NCBI RefSeq assembly: GCF_040546595.1
Contig: NZ_JBEPOB010000001.1
Location: 3,411,001 to 3,475,000, forward strand
Direction of reading: 5' to 3'
Origin: Bosea sp. OAE506
Lineage (GTDB): Bacteria; Pseudomonadota; Alphaproteobacteria; Rhizobiales; Beijerinckiaceae
DNA: 64,000 nucleotides
Both the position numbers and the translations under genes were made by a program. Below, piece by piece: positions 18,529-28,563 of the stretch (positions are counted from its first letter, which is position 1; every line of letters starts with the position of its first letter). The notes beneath the pieces were generated by a model that worked only from the letters and a program-made list of their open reading frames with translations, ran no database searches and was not told the origin of the DNA.

Positions 18529-19371
18529 TCAGCCGACATCGAACTCGACCAGGATCGGCTGGTGGTCGGAGGCACGCGTGTCGACATCGCAGACGATCCG
18601 GCGGGCACGGGCTGCAAGATCGGGGGTCGCCAGCACATAGTCGAGGCAGCCCGGCGGGCCATAGGTCTGGTCGACGATGAAGGCGGTCGGGGGCGGTGGC
18701 GCATCCCCCATCACGGCGGTCCAGAGATCGCGCAGCGGTGGCGTGCCGTCGTCGAAGGGCGCCATCAGCCGCGCCAAGGCGGGATCGTCCTGCCGCATGT
18801 TGAAATCGCCGGTCAGGATCGCGCTCGACGTGTTGGGCGTCGGTGCATAGGTGTGCGGGCCCGGAGCGCGTGGCGTGCGGGCGCGGGACGCGGCCATGCG
18901 ATGCGCCTCACGGATGCCTTCGACCTGGGCCGCGCGCAGGACTGGAGACGAGTATTCCAGATGCGTCGTCATCAGCCGGACCGGCCCTAGTGGCGTCTGC
19001 GCCACCGCCTCGACCAGCACGCGCGGCATGTTGCGCGTCTCTGCGGCCTCCCAGGGCAGGAGGTGGCGCAGCGCCTGCGCCACCCTGTAGCGGCTCAGGA
19101 TCAGGTTGCCGAAGCGCTTGCGCCCACCCTGCCCGTCGTCGACATCGACGCCGATTCCCTCGATCGCGGTGAAGCCCGGCAGCATCTGCGCAAACAGCGC
19201 GAACTGGTCAGTGTCGTCATTGCCGTCGAGATCGGGGAAGTTCGCCGCGACCTCCTGCAGGCAGAGCACGTCGAAATCGGCCATGGCCCGCGCGTGCTCG
19301 ATGATGCGGCGGGGATCGACGCGATCGTCCGTCCCGCGCGCCCACTGGATGTTCCAGGTAATCAGCCTCAT
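18529..19371 (-). CDS. Endonuclease/exonuclease/phosphatase (EEP) family hydrolase
   Basis: A 280-residue EEP-fold phosphodiesterase with no signal peptide, so cytosolic. All core motifs are present: ITWNIQWA (Asn), LQEVAANFPD (metal Glu), TTHLEYSS (His), LTGDFNM (Asp/Asn) and SDHQPILVEF (catalytic Asp-His at the C-terminus). EEP enzymes cleave phosphodiesters in nucleic acids, phosphoinositides or sphingomyelin. It lies 30 bases after the permease gene of an ugp-like importer and before an IMPase, where E. coli ugp has the unrelated glycerophosphodiesterase UgpQ. A small imported phosphodiester is the likely substrate (inference). Confidence 0.85.
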   Translation of the reverse strand: MRLITWNIQWARGTDDRVDPRRIIEHARAMADFDVLCLQEVAANFPDLDGNDDTDQFALFAQMLPGFTAIEGIGVDVDDGQGGRKRFGNLILSRYRVAQALRHLLPWEAAETRNMPRVLVEAVAQTPLGPVRLMTTHLEYSSPVLRAAQVEGIREAHRMAASRARTPRAPGPHTYAPTPNTSSAILTGDFNMRQDDPALARLMAPFDDGTPPLRDLWTAVMGDAPPPPTAFIVDQTYGPPGCLDYVLATPDLAARARRIVCDVDTRASDHQPILVEFDVG

Positions 19372-19401
19372 CCGATCAGCTTCATCGTGGCGGGGCCTTC
19401 G

Positions 19402-20268
19402 TCACTTGATGCCGGCGCGCATGAAGCTCTGCACGAACTGGCGCTGGAAAAGCAGGAAGCCGACGAGCAGCGGCGCCGAGGTCATCAGGGTCGCGGCACA
19501 GATCACCGCCCAGTCGATGCCCTGGTCGCTCGACGAGAACACCTGCAGGCCCACCGTCAGCGGGCGCGACTCGACCGAGTTTGTCACCAGCAGCGGCCAG
19601 AGGAAGTTGTTCCAGTGGTAGCTGACCGAGACAAGCCCATAAGCGATGTAGGTCGGCTTCGCGAGCGGGACATAGACCTTCATCAGCACCTGAAGCGGGC
19701 TCGCGCCCTCGACGCGGGCGGCGTCGTCCAGTTCCTTGGGCACGGTCTTGAAGGTCTGGCGCAGCAGGAAGATGCCGAAAGCCGAGGCGATGTAGGGCAG
19801 CGCGATGGCGGGGATGGTATCGATCAGCTCGAAGCGGGCGAGTGTGCGGTAGTTCTCGACGATCAGCGCATCGGGCATGATCATCAGCTGCGCCAGGATC
19901 AGCGCGAAGGCGATGTCGCGGCCCCAGAAATCCTGCCGCGCCAGCGCATAGGCCGCCAACGTCCCCAGCACGAGCTGGAAGGCGAGGATCATCGTCACCA
20001 GGATGAAGGTGTTGAGGAAATAGCGCGCGAAGGGCGCCGCCGCCCAGGCGCGGGTGAAGTTGTCGAGCGTCAGCGGCGCGGTCAGCACGAAGCGGGTGGT
20101 GTACTCGGCGGGATGGATCGCCGCCCAGACGGCATAGGCCAGCGGCAGCACCCAGAGCAGCGCGAGCAGGATCGCCCCTGTCGATTCCAGCGTCAGCGCC
20201 AGGCCCTTGGGGGCGTAGGGGTCCGAGCGCGCCGCGGTGACGACCGGCTGGGGGGCAGGCGCGCTCAT
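19402..20268 (-). CDS. ugpE: Carbohydrate/glycerol-3-phosphate-type ABC transporter permease (UgpE/MalG family)
   Basis: A 288-residue inner-membrane permease of the CUT1 class with six predicted membrane segments. The EAA loop is seen as ELDDAARVEGASPLQVLMKVYVPL near residue 195. The C-terminal FQRQFVQSFMRAGIK is typical of UgpE/MalG partners. It overlaps the upstream permease by four bases (ATGA). The gene name is by family resemblance; glycerol-3-phosphate itself is not proven as substrate. Confidence 0.85.
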   Translation of the reverse strand: MSAPAPQPVVTAARSDPYAPKGLALTLESTGAILLALLWVLPLAYAVWAAIHPAEYTTRFVLTAPLTLDNFTRAWAAAPFARYFLNTFILVTMILAFQLVLGTLAAYALARQDFWGRDIAFALILAQLMIMPDALIVENYRTLARFELIDTIPAIALPYIASAFGIFLLRQTFKTVPKELDDAARVEGASPLQVLMKVYVPLAKPTYIAYGLVSVSYHWNNFLWPLLVTNSVESRPLTVGLQVFSSSDQGIDWAVICAATLMTSAPLLVGFLLFQRQFVQSFMRAGIK

Positions 20269-21143
20269 CGATAATGCGTCCTGCGCTCGAGGAAGCCGTA
20301 CTGGACGAAGGCGACCAGCGCGAGCAGCGCCAGCAGCACGCAGGTCAGCGTCGCCGCATAGGCCGTATCCCAGAAGCTGAAGCCGACCTGGTAAATGTAG
20401 AACAGCAGCAGCGTCGTCGCGTTGTCCGGTCCGCCGCGGGTCATGACGAAGATGTGGTCGACCATGCGGAAGGCGTTGATCACCGCATTGATCAGCACGA
20501 AGAGCGTCGTCGGCATCAGCAGCGGAAACTGGATGCGCCGGAAGTAGGTCCAGCGCGAGGCGCCTTCGATCGCCGCCGCCTCACTGAGGCTGGGCGGCAG
20601 GGCCTGCAGCGCCGCCAGATAGAAGATCATGAAGAAGCCGGCTTCCTTCCAGATCGCGACGATCGTGATCGCGGTGAGCGCCGTATCCTGCGAGCCCAGC
20701 CAATTGGTGCTGCGCCCGCCGAAGGCGCCGACGACCTGCTCCAGCAGCCCGTATTGCGGCGTGAAGAAGAACAGCCAGATGTTGGCGACCGCGATCATCG
20801 GCAGGATCGTCGGCGTGAAGAACGCCATCCGCACCCAGGTCCGCCCCACGATCTTGTCGTTGACCCAGACCGCCATCAGCAAGGCGAGTGCGATCGAGGT
20901 CGGGATGGTGCCAAGCGCGAACCAGAGATTGTTCGACATCGCCTTCCAGAAGATCGGATCGGCGAGGAGTTGCTCGTAATTGTCGAGCCCGACGAAGCGC
21001 GCCGGGCGGCGCGCTTTTGGTGTCGAGTAGAAGCTCTCGATGAGGCTCGCGACCGCCGGCCAGTGCGTGAACAGAGCCAGACAGGCCATGGCCGGCAGCA
21101 GAAGCAGCCAGCCATGGACCGTGGCGGTCGCGCGCGCATTCAT
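20265..21143 (-). CDS. ugpA: Carbohydrate/glycerol-3-phosphate-type ABC transporter permease (UgpA/MalF family)
   Basis: A 292-residue CUT1 permease with six predicted membrane helices and the EAA motif SLSEAAAIEGASRWTYFRRIQFPLL near residue 195. The NAFRMVDHIFVMTRGGP segment near 230 is a strong family signature. It lies 20 bases downstream of the binding-protein gene and overlaps the following permease. It forms the heterodimeric channel with the UgpE-like subunit. Confidence 0.87.
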   Translation of the reverse strand: MNARATATVHGWLLLLPAMACLALFTHWPAVASLIESFYSTPKARRPARFVGLDNYEQLLADPIFWKAMSNNLWFALGTIPTSIALALLMAVWVNDKIVGRTWVRMAFFTPTILPMIAVANIWLFFFTPQYGLLEQVVGAFGGRSTNWLGSQDTALTAITIVAIWKEAGFFMIFYLAALQALPPSLSEAAAIEGASRWTYFRRIQFPLLMPTTLFVLINAVINAFRMVDHIFVMTRGGPDNATTLLLFYIYQVGFSFWDTAYAATLTCVLLALLALVAFVQYGFLERRTHYR

Positions 21144-21163
21144 CGCAAGGCGGATCCCGTCTC

Positions 21164-22456
21164 TCAGCGATAGGGCTTCAGGATGCGCTCGGCCTCGGCC
21201 TGCGCGTCCTCCATCGCCTTCTGGGGCGGCTTCGTCCCGGTCAGCGCGGCCTGCAGCCCGTCATTGAGCGCCTTGGTGACGCGCTGGTTCTCATGGGTCG
21301 AGAGCTCGGCCACCGCATGCGGAAGCTGGTCGCGCGCCACGAGCGCAGGCGGGAAGTCGGCGGCATAGGCTTTCATCGCCGCCGTCTCATAGGCCGCCGG
21401 CGAGATCGCGACATAGCCGGTGTCGATGCCCCACTGCGCGGCGCGCTCGGGCGTCGTGATCCAGCGGATGAACTTGAAGGCGGCTTCCTGCTGGGCGGGC
21501 GTCGCCTTCTTCGAGAGGTAGAAATTACCACCGCCGGTGGGGCTGCCACGGCGCTTGCCGGCGGGCAGCATGGCGACGCCGAAGGGGAACTTGGCGTTGC
21601 CGCGGACATTGGTGAGGTTGCCCGTGGTGGTCCACATCATCGCGACCTTCTTCTCGAAGAAGTCCTTCGGCGTGGTGCCCCATTCGACGATGCCGGGGGG
21701 ATGGACCTTGTGCTTCTGCGCCAGGTCGACCCAGTACTGCAGCGCCTCGACCACACCCGGGTCAGCGTAGTTGGTGGCATTGCCCGTTGCATTGGCGAGG
21801 ATCGCGCCAGCCTGCGTGGACAGACCCTGGAACAGCCAGTAGGGGAAGCCGGAGGACGGGATCTGGATGCCCCACTGGGTGACGTTGCCGGCAGCGTCCT
21901 TCTTGGTCAGCTTCTGGGCGAATTCGAGCTGCTCGGCCCAGCTCGCCGGCGGTTTCTCGGGGTCGAGCCCGGCCTCCTTGAAGAGCTCCTTGTTCCAGTA
22001 GAGCACCACGGTCGAGCGCTGGAAGGGAATGCCCCAGGTCTTGCCGCCGGTCTGGCTGTTTTCCATGAAGGCCGGAAAGAAGGAGGCGAGCCACTTCTTG
22101 TCGTCCTCAGTCTTGATGAAGCTGTCGAAGGGCACGATCGCGTCCTCGTCGATCAGCGTGAACATGTCGGTGGACAGCAGAACCGAGGTCACCGGCGGCG
22201 TGCCGCTCTTATGGGCGGTCAGCGCCTTGACGATCGTTTCCTGATAGGTGCCGGCATAGATCGGCTTCAGCTTGATCGCCGGGTTCTCTTTCTCGAAATC
22301 CGCGGCGTAGGTGTCGATCAGCTTCGTGATCGGCCCGCCGACGGCGACCGGATAGAAGAAGGAGACCTCGGTCGCCGCCTGCGCCCGGGCAAGGCCCGGC
22401 AGGACCAAGGATCCCGCGAGCGCCGCAGCGCCGCTCAATACGTCACGCCTGTCCAT
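21164..22456 (-). CDS. ugpB: Extracellular solute-binding protein (UgpB-like, family 1)
   Basis: A 430-residue periplasmic binding protein. The signal peptide has an RR pair (MDRRDVLSGAAALAGSLVL) and ends around AQA at residues 25-27. Family 1 features are FEKENPAIKLKPIYAGTYQETIVKA near 50, the GIPFQRSTVVLYWNKELFKEAGLD segment near 145 and a conserved PTGGGNFYLSKKA near 330, equivalent to the GGASLW segment of UgpB. It delivers the substrate to the UgpAE-like permease. The gene is 51 bases downstream of the ATPase gene in the same transcript. Confidence 0.85.
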   Translation of the reverse strand: MDRRDVLSGAAALAGSLVLPGLARAQAATEVSFFYPVAVGGPITKLIDTYAADFEKENPAIKLKPIYAGTYQETIVKALTAHKSGTPPVTSVLLSTDMFTLIDEDAIVPFDSFIKTEDDKKWLASFFPAFMENSQTGGKTWGIPFQRSTVVLYWNKELFKEAGLDPEKPPASWAEQLEFAQKLTKKDAAGNVTQWGIQIPSSGFPYWLFQGLSTQAGAILANATGNATNYADPGVVEALQYWVDLAQKHKVHPPGIVEWGTTPKDFFEKKVAMMWTTTGNLTNVRGNAKFPFGVAMLPAGKRRGSPTGGGNFYLSKKATPAQQEAAFKFIRWITTPERAAQWGIDTGYVAISPAAYETAAMKAYAADFPPALVARDQLPHAVAELSTHENQRVTKALNDGLQAALTGTKPPQKAMEDAQAEAERILKPYR

Positions 22457-22507
22457 CTGTTTCTCCCTCTCGATGTGGCTGGCACGCCCGACCCTTGTGA
22501 ACGGGTC

Positions 22508-23551
22508 TTACCCTGGAACCGCTCTGCGCCCGGACGCCTGGTCGAACCAGTGCAGCCCCGATTGCGACAGTGTGATGTGGACCTTTTCGCCGGGCTTCGT
22601 CCGTACCTTGCCGGCGCGCCGAACGATGAAACCGTGCCCGCCAATGCGGGTTTCGACCAGCGTGTCGGCGCCGAGATACTCGACCGCCACGACATCGGCG
22701 GCGATGCCGGCCTCGCCCAGATCGGTCATCTCCGGGCGGATGCCGACCGCCAGGCCGGCGGGATCGTGGCCCGGCGGCGGGGTCAGGAGCCCTGCCCCGC
22801 CGGCGGCGAGGATGGCCGGCAGCGGCACGACATTCATCGGCGGCGTTCCGACGAAGCGGGCGACGAAGACGCTCGCCGGGTTCTCGTAGATCTCGTCGGG
22901 CGGGGCGTCCTGCTCGATGCGGCCATTGCGCATCAGCACGACCTGGTCGGCCATGGTCATCGCCTCGACCTGGTCGTGGGTGACGTAGACCATGGTGATG
23001 CCGAGCCGCTGCTGCAGCTCGCGGATCTCGCGGCGCATCTCGACGCGCAGCTGGGCATCGAGATTCGAGAGCGGCTCGTCCATCAGGCAGACCGGCGCCT
23101 CGGCCACGATGGCCCGGCCCAGCGCCACGCGCTGCTGCTGGCCGCCCGACAACTGGGAGGGCTTGCGGTCGAGCAACGAGCCCAGGCCAAGGATCTCGGC
23201 GGCCCGCGCCAGCCGGCGGTCGCGCTCGGCGCGGGCGACCTTGCGAACGTCGAGCCCGAAGGTGATGTTCTGCGCCACCGAAAGATGCGGGAACAGCGCG
23301 TAGTTCTGGAACACCATCGCGATGCCGCGCCCGGAGGGCGGTGCCCGTGTGACGTCGCGCCCGCCGATCAGGATCGTGCCGCTGCTGGTTTCCTCCAGCC
23401 CGGCGACCAGCCGCAGCGTCGTCGACTTGCCGCAGCCGGAGGGCCCGAGCAACGCGACGAGCTGGCCGCCCGCTACGGTGAAGCTGACCTCATCGACCGC
23501 CGCGGCGCCGCCCCAGCTCTTCGAAACCGCTTTCAGCTCAACAGAAACCAT
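22508..23551 (-). CDS. ugpC: ABC transporter ATP-binding protein (UgpC/MalK family)
   Basis: A 347-residue CUT1 ATPase. Walker A GPSGCGKST is at about 36-44, Q-loop FQNYALFPH near 82, signature LSGGQQQRVALGRAI near 134, Walker B VCLMDEPLSNLDAQLR near 156 and the switch His in YVTHDQVEAM near 190. A C-terminal OB-fold (TOBE) regulatory domain starts near 240 (VGIRPEMTDL). It is the first gene of the six-gene operon; the 194 bases before it should hold the promoter, although I see no Pho box there. Confidence 0.9.
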   Translation of the reverse strand: MVSVELKAVSKSWGGAAAVDEVSFTVAGGQLVALLGPSGCGKSTTLRLVAGLEETSSGTILIGGRDVTRAPPSGRGIAMVFQNYALFPHLSVAQNITFGLDVRKVARAERDRRLARAAEILGLGSLLDRKPSQLSGGQQQRVALGRAIVAEAPVCLMDEPLSNLDAQLRVEMRREIRELQQRLGITMVYVTHDQVEAMTMADQVVLMRNGRIEQDAPPDEIYENPASVFVARFVGTPPMNVVPLPAILAAGGAGLLTPPPGHDPAGLAVGIRPEMTDLGEAGIAADVVAVEYLGADTLVETRIGGHGFIVRRAGKVRTKPGEKVHITLSQSGLHWFDQASGRRAVPG

Positions 23552-23745
23552 GCGTCATCCGGCCTGCAACCCATGCCAAGCTTTGCCGGCACAGGGGCTG
23601 CGCTGTCGTCGGGCCGATATGGCGCGAAATCGAAGCCGCGCACAAGCCGTCGCGCAGGTTGCCCACCGCCCCGATCGGCAACGCGCGCTGGTCCCGCCAC
23701 CGCCCGCTCATCGTGAGCCGGCACAGCGCCGATGGCATGCGGGCC

Positions 23746-24614
23746 TCAGGCGACGACCTTGCCGCTCGCGCCTGCCGCGGCCGCCGTGGGAATGCGGCCC
23801 TCGAACCAGTAGGCCGCGGCGGCGTGGGACATCGCCTCGCCGTCGTGGCCGATGCCGGGCACCTCGATATGGACCCAGTTGCAGGGGGCGCCGCGGCGCT
23901 GGGCTTCGGCCCGCCCGAGCGCGATCATGCGATGCGACCGGGCGAAACGGTGCGGCCCCTGGGCCAGTGCCTCGGGCTGGGACGGGAGGTTGGAATCGTC
24001 GGTGGCGATGTCGCGGCCGCCGGCCAGGATGATCATCGGCGAGGCAAGCCAGCGCAGCAGCGCTGCCTCGTCGAGCCCGAGTCCGCCCAGTCCTTCCGGG
24101 AAGGGCGCGTCGAGCGCCGGCAGCGTGTACCAGCCGGAGTTGGCGGCAATAGCCGCCTCGAAGGGACCAAGGCCCTGCGTCGCCAGCATGCGATGGACGA
24201 ACTGGCCGCCGGCCGAGTGGCCGAAGATCCGGATGACGGGCGTGTCGATGACGCCGCCGGCGCGCAGAGCGTCGAGCACGCGCAGGGGCACGGCATAGAG
24301 CCAGTCCTCACGCGGCGCGACCGCGCCGTCGGGCGCGACCACGAGCCCGTTGTTATAGCCCTCGGCCTTGGGGAATGCAGCGTCGGGAAAGGTCGGCGCG
24401 ACGATCAGGAGGTTGTGCTTCTCGGCCGCATCGATCCAGAAATCGCGGTAGTCGTCGCCATTGCGCATCATGCCATGCTGGACGACGACGACGGGATCGT
24501 TGGGCCGGTAACGCTCAGGCCGGTAGAGATTGACCGCGAGCGGCCGGTCCGGATGGCAGGCATCGACGAAGGGCAGCGCGCAGCGGCCGAGGGGTGGGTT
24601 CAGCGTGGCGGTGG

Positions 24615-24618
<4 letters not shown>
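23746..24618 (-). CDS. Alpha/beta hydrolase (PHB-depolymerase/esterase-like)
   Basis: A 290-residue alpha/beta hydrolase without a signal peptide. The oxyanion/start strand is VVVVQHGMMRNGDDY near residue 45, the nucleophile Ser is in FGHSAGGQFVH near 135, an acid may be in GGRDIATDD near 210, and the His is in VPGIGHDGEAMSHAAA near 260. Its start overlaps the stop of the dppF-like gene by four bases, so it is the last gene of the transporter operon. It probably hydrolyses an ester or amide in the imported compound. The exact substrate is unknown. Confidence 0.82.
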
Positions 24619-25633
<1,015 letters not shown>

Positions 25634-25637
<4 letters not shown>

Positions 25638-26614
25638 GCGGCGTCTCCCTTCGGCATGGGGTTGTGGCAGCGATAGGTCTGCGCCCCCTCCTCCGTCGGG
25701 CCGGGATCGCGCTCGGCACAGAGCGGCAGAGCGTTCGGGCAGCGCGGGCGGAAGGGGCAGCCGCTCGGCCGGTCGTCGATGCGCGGCGCCACGCCGTCGA
25801 TCTGGTTGAGGCGCCCGCCGGGCGCGACCAGCGTCGCAGACGAGTTCAAGAGCCCGAGTGTATAGGGGTGCCGCGGCGCGTCGAGAACCGCATCGACCGG
25901 CCCGATTTCGACGATGCGGCCGGCATACATCACCGCCACACGGTCGGCGAGTTCAGCCACGACGGCAAGGTCATGGGTGATCCAGAGCACGGCGGTGCCG
26001 GCCTCGCGGGCGAGCTTCTGCACCTCGAACAGGATCTGGCTCTGGATGGTGACGTCGAGCGCCGTCGTCGGCTCGTCGGCGATGATCAGGTCGGGCGCGT
26101 TGAGCAATGCGGTCGCAATCGCGACGCGCTGGCGCATTCCGCCGGAGAACTCGTGCGGGAACTGCTTCAGCCGCGCCTGCGGCGAGGAGATGCCGACGCG
26201 GCCCAGCGCCGCGGCCGCCTCGTCGAGCGCCGCGCGCCGGCCGATATCGCGATGCTCGAGGATCGCCTCGCTCATCTGCTCGCCGATGCTGAGTACGGGA
26301 TTCAGCGTCATCAGCGGGTCCTGGAAGATCATCGCGATGCGGTCGCCGCGCAGCGCGCGCAGGCGCTCCTCGGATGCCGCCCTGATATCCTCCCCCGCGA
26401 AGCGGATCGTGCCGGCGACGATCTCCCCCGGTGGATCGATCAGCCGCACCAGCGAGAAGCCGGTCACCGACTTGCCGGAACCGGATTCGCCGACCAGGCC
26501 CAGCACCTCGCCGCGCGCGATGGCGAGATCGACCCCGTCGACCGCCGGCCAGGCGCCATCGAGCGCGTGGAACACCGTCCGCAGGCCGCGGACCTCGAGC
26601 AGGGGTTCGGTCAT
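25634..26614 (-). CDS. dppD: Dipeptide/oligopeptide ABC transporter ATP-binding protein (DppD/OppD family)
   Basis: A 326-residue ATPase. Walker [11 protein letters not shown] is near residue 40, signature [15 protein letters not shown] near 155, Walker [16 protein letters not shown] near 175 and switch His in [12 protein letters not shown] near 210. The C-terminal oligopeptide domain [15 protein letters not shown] is near 290. It overlaps both neighbours by four bases, as in a single translationally coupled operon. Confidence 0.9.
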
Positions 26615-27519
26615 GAGCGCACGTTGAAGCTGCGGCGCATGCGGTCACCGACGAGGTTCAGCGAGACGATCAGCAGCACCAGCGCGATGCCGGGGAACAC
26701 CGCGATCCAGTATTCGCCCGAGAGCAGGAACTCGAAGCCGTTTGCGATGAGCAGGCCGAGCGAGGGCTGCGTCACCGGCACGCCGACGCCGAGGAAGGAG
26801 AGCGTCGCTTCCAGCGTGATCGCGCTTGCGATGCTGATCGAGGCGACGACCAAAACCGAGCCGACGGAGTTCGGCAGCAGATGCGCGAGCATGATGTGGC
26901 GCGTCGGCAGGCCGAAATTCAGCGCCGCCTCGATGTATTCCTTGCGCCGCTCGACCAGCGCGGAGGCGCGCATCAGCCGGGCATATTGCGCCCATTGCAC
27001 CAGCACGATGGCGAGGATGACCTTGTCCACGCCGCGTCCGATTGAGGCCAGCAACACAAGCGCGATCAGGATCGAGGGAAAGCCGAGCATGAAGTCGACG
27101 ATGCGCATGATCAGCGCATCGACAAAGCCGCCGAACTGCGCCGCCAGGAGCCCGGCAGAGATGCCGATGACGAGCGCGCCTAGCGTGGCTGTGAGCCCGA
27201 CCATCAGGCTGGTGCGCAGGCCGTAGAGGATGGCGCTCAGCATGTCGCGGCCCTGGGAATCGGTGCCGAGCCAATAGGTCATGCCGTTCATGCCGGCCTC
27301 GCCGGGCGGCAGACGGTTGTCCATCACGCTCAGCGCGGCGAGGTCGTGCGGGTTCTGCGGCGCGATCATCGGGCCGAGCAGCGCCAGCCCGACCATGATC
27401 GCGAGCAGGATGGCGGCGCCGCGCGTCGTCGGACGGCTGCGGATGCGGCGCAGCACGGTCGCGCGCAGCGTCGTGTCGGCCTCGGGCGGGACGGCTGGCG
27501 CTCTGGTCGTCGCGCTCAT
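26611..27519 (-). CDS. dppC: Dipeptide-type ABC transporter permease (DppC family)
   Basis: A 302-residue permease. The N-terminal OppC-like segment precedes the first helix (near residue 35), and the periplasmic-side motif [21 protein letters not shown] lies near residue 83. The EAA loop is [29 protein letters not shown] near 190. About six membrane helices. It overlaps dppB and dppD. Confidence 0.9.
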   Translation of the reverse strand: MSATTRAPAVPPEADTTLRATVLRRIRSRPTTRGAAILLAIMVGLALLGPMIAPQNPHDLAALSVMDNRLPPGEAGMNGMTYWLGTDSQGRDMLSAILYGLRTSLMVGLTATLGALVIGISAGLLAAQFGGFVDALIMRIVDFMLGFPSILIALVLLASIGRGVDKVILAIVLVQWAQYARLMRASALVERRKEYIEAALNFGLPTRHIMLAHLLPNSVGSVLVVASISIASAITLEATLSFLGVGVPVTQPSLGLLIANGFEFLLSGEYWIAVFPGIALVLLIVSLNLVGDRMRRSFNVRS

Positions 27520-28493
27520 GCCGCCTCTCCCGTCAGCTTCACCCGCGGGTCGAGCGCGGCGTAGAGGATGTCGACGAGGAAGTTCACGGTGACGAAGAGC
27601 AGCGTCGCCAGCAGCACATAGGCGACGACCACCGGGCGATCGAGCTGATAGACCGAGTCGATCAGCAGCTTGCCCATGCCCGGCCAGGCGAAGACGGTCT
27701 CGGTGATGGTCGAGAAGGCGACGAGGCTGCCGAACTCGATGCCGACGACGGTAACGATCGGGATCAGGATGTTGCGCAGGACATGCCGGCCGACGATCCG
27801 GCGCGGCTTAACGCCCTTGGCGCGGGCGTATTTCACGTAATCCTGCGTCATCGCCTCGCTCGTGCCAGCGGCAACGAGGCGGATCATCAGCGCCATGTTG
27901 GGGATGGCGAGGTTGACCGCCGGCAGCGCCAGATGGCTCAGCCCGTCCCAGGTCAGCAGGCTGGTGCGGATGCCGAGCACGGTCACGGTCTCGCCACGCC
28001 CGGCGGTCGGGAGCCAGCCCAGCACCACGGCAAAGAGCAGGATCAGCATCATGCCTTTCCAGAAGCTCGGCAGCGAATAGCCCAGCACCGTGCCGCCCAT
28101 GATGATGCGCGCGCCGCGGCTGTCCCGGTCGAGCCCTGCATAGAGGCCGAGCGGAACGCCCAAGGCGATCGCCAGCGTCATCGCGAGCAGCACGAGCTCG
28201 AATGTTGCGGGCAGCCGCGCCAGGATGAGTTCGATCGCCGGGACGCCATGGACGAAGGAGCGGCCGAGATCGCCCTTCAGCGCATTGCCGATGAAGACGA
28301 AATATTGCTGCCAGACTGGGAGATCGAGGCCGAGCCGCCGGATCAGCGACTCGCGTTCGGCCGCGCTGGCGGAAGGCGACACAAGCAGCTCGATCGGATC
28401 TCCGATGCCGTAGACGGCGAAGAAGACGACGACCGAGACCGCGAGCAGCACGAAGATGCTCTGGATCAGCCGCTGGAGGACATAGGCGGTCAT
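27516..28493 (-). CDS. dppB: Dipeptide-type ABC transporter permease (DppB family)
   Basis: A 325-residue permease. The family N-terminus is TAYVLQRLIQSIFVLLAVSVVVF. The motif GDLGRSFVHGVPAIELILARLPAT is near residue 75, and the EAA region QDYVKYARAKGVKPRRIVGRHVLRN near 215. Six membrane helices are expected. It lies 70 bases after the binding-protein gene. Together with DppC it forms the channel. Confidence 0.9.
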   Translation of the reverse strand: MTAYVLQRLIQSIFVLLAVSVVVFFAVYGIGDPIELLVSPSASAAERESLIRRLGLDLPVWQQYFVFIGNALKGDLGRSFVHGVPAIELILARLPATFELVLLAMTLAIALGVPLGLYAGLDRDSRGARIIMGGTVLGYSLPSFWKGMMLILLFAVVLGWLPTAGRGETVTVLGIRTSLLTWDGLSHLALPAVNLAIPNMALMIRLVAAGTSEAMTQDYVKYARAKGVKPRRIVGRHVLRNILIPIVTVVGIEFGSLVAFSTITETVFAWPGMGKLLIDSVYQLDRPVVVAYVLLATLLFVTVNFLVDILYAALDPRVKLTGEAA

Positions 28494-28563
28494 GGCGCGC
28501 GAGCGGCTCCGCTTGTCGGCACGGGCCGCAACGGTGCGGCCCGGCCTGTCGCGTCTGTGGCGG

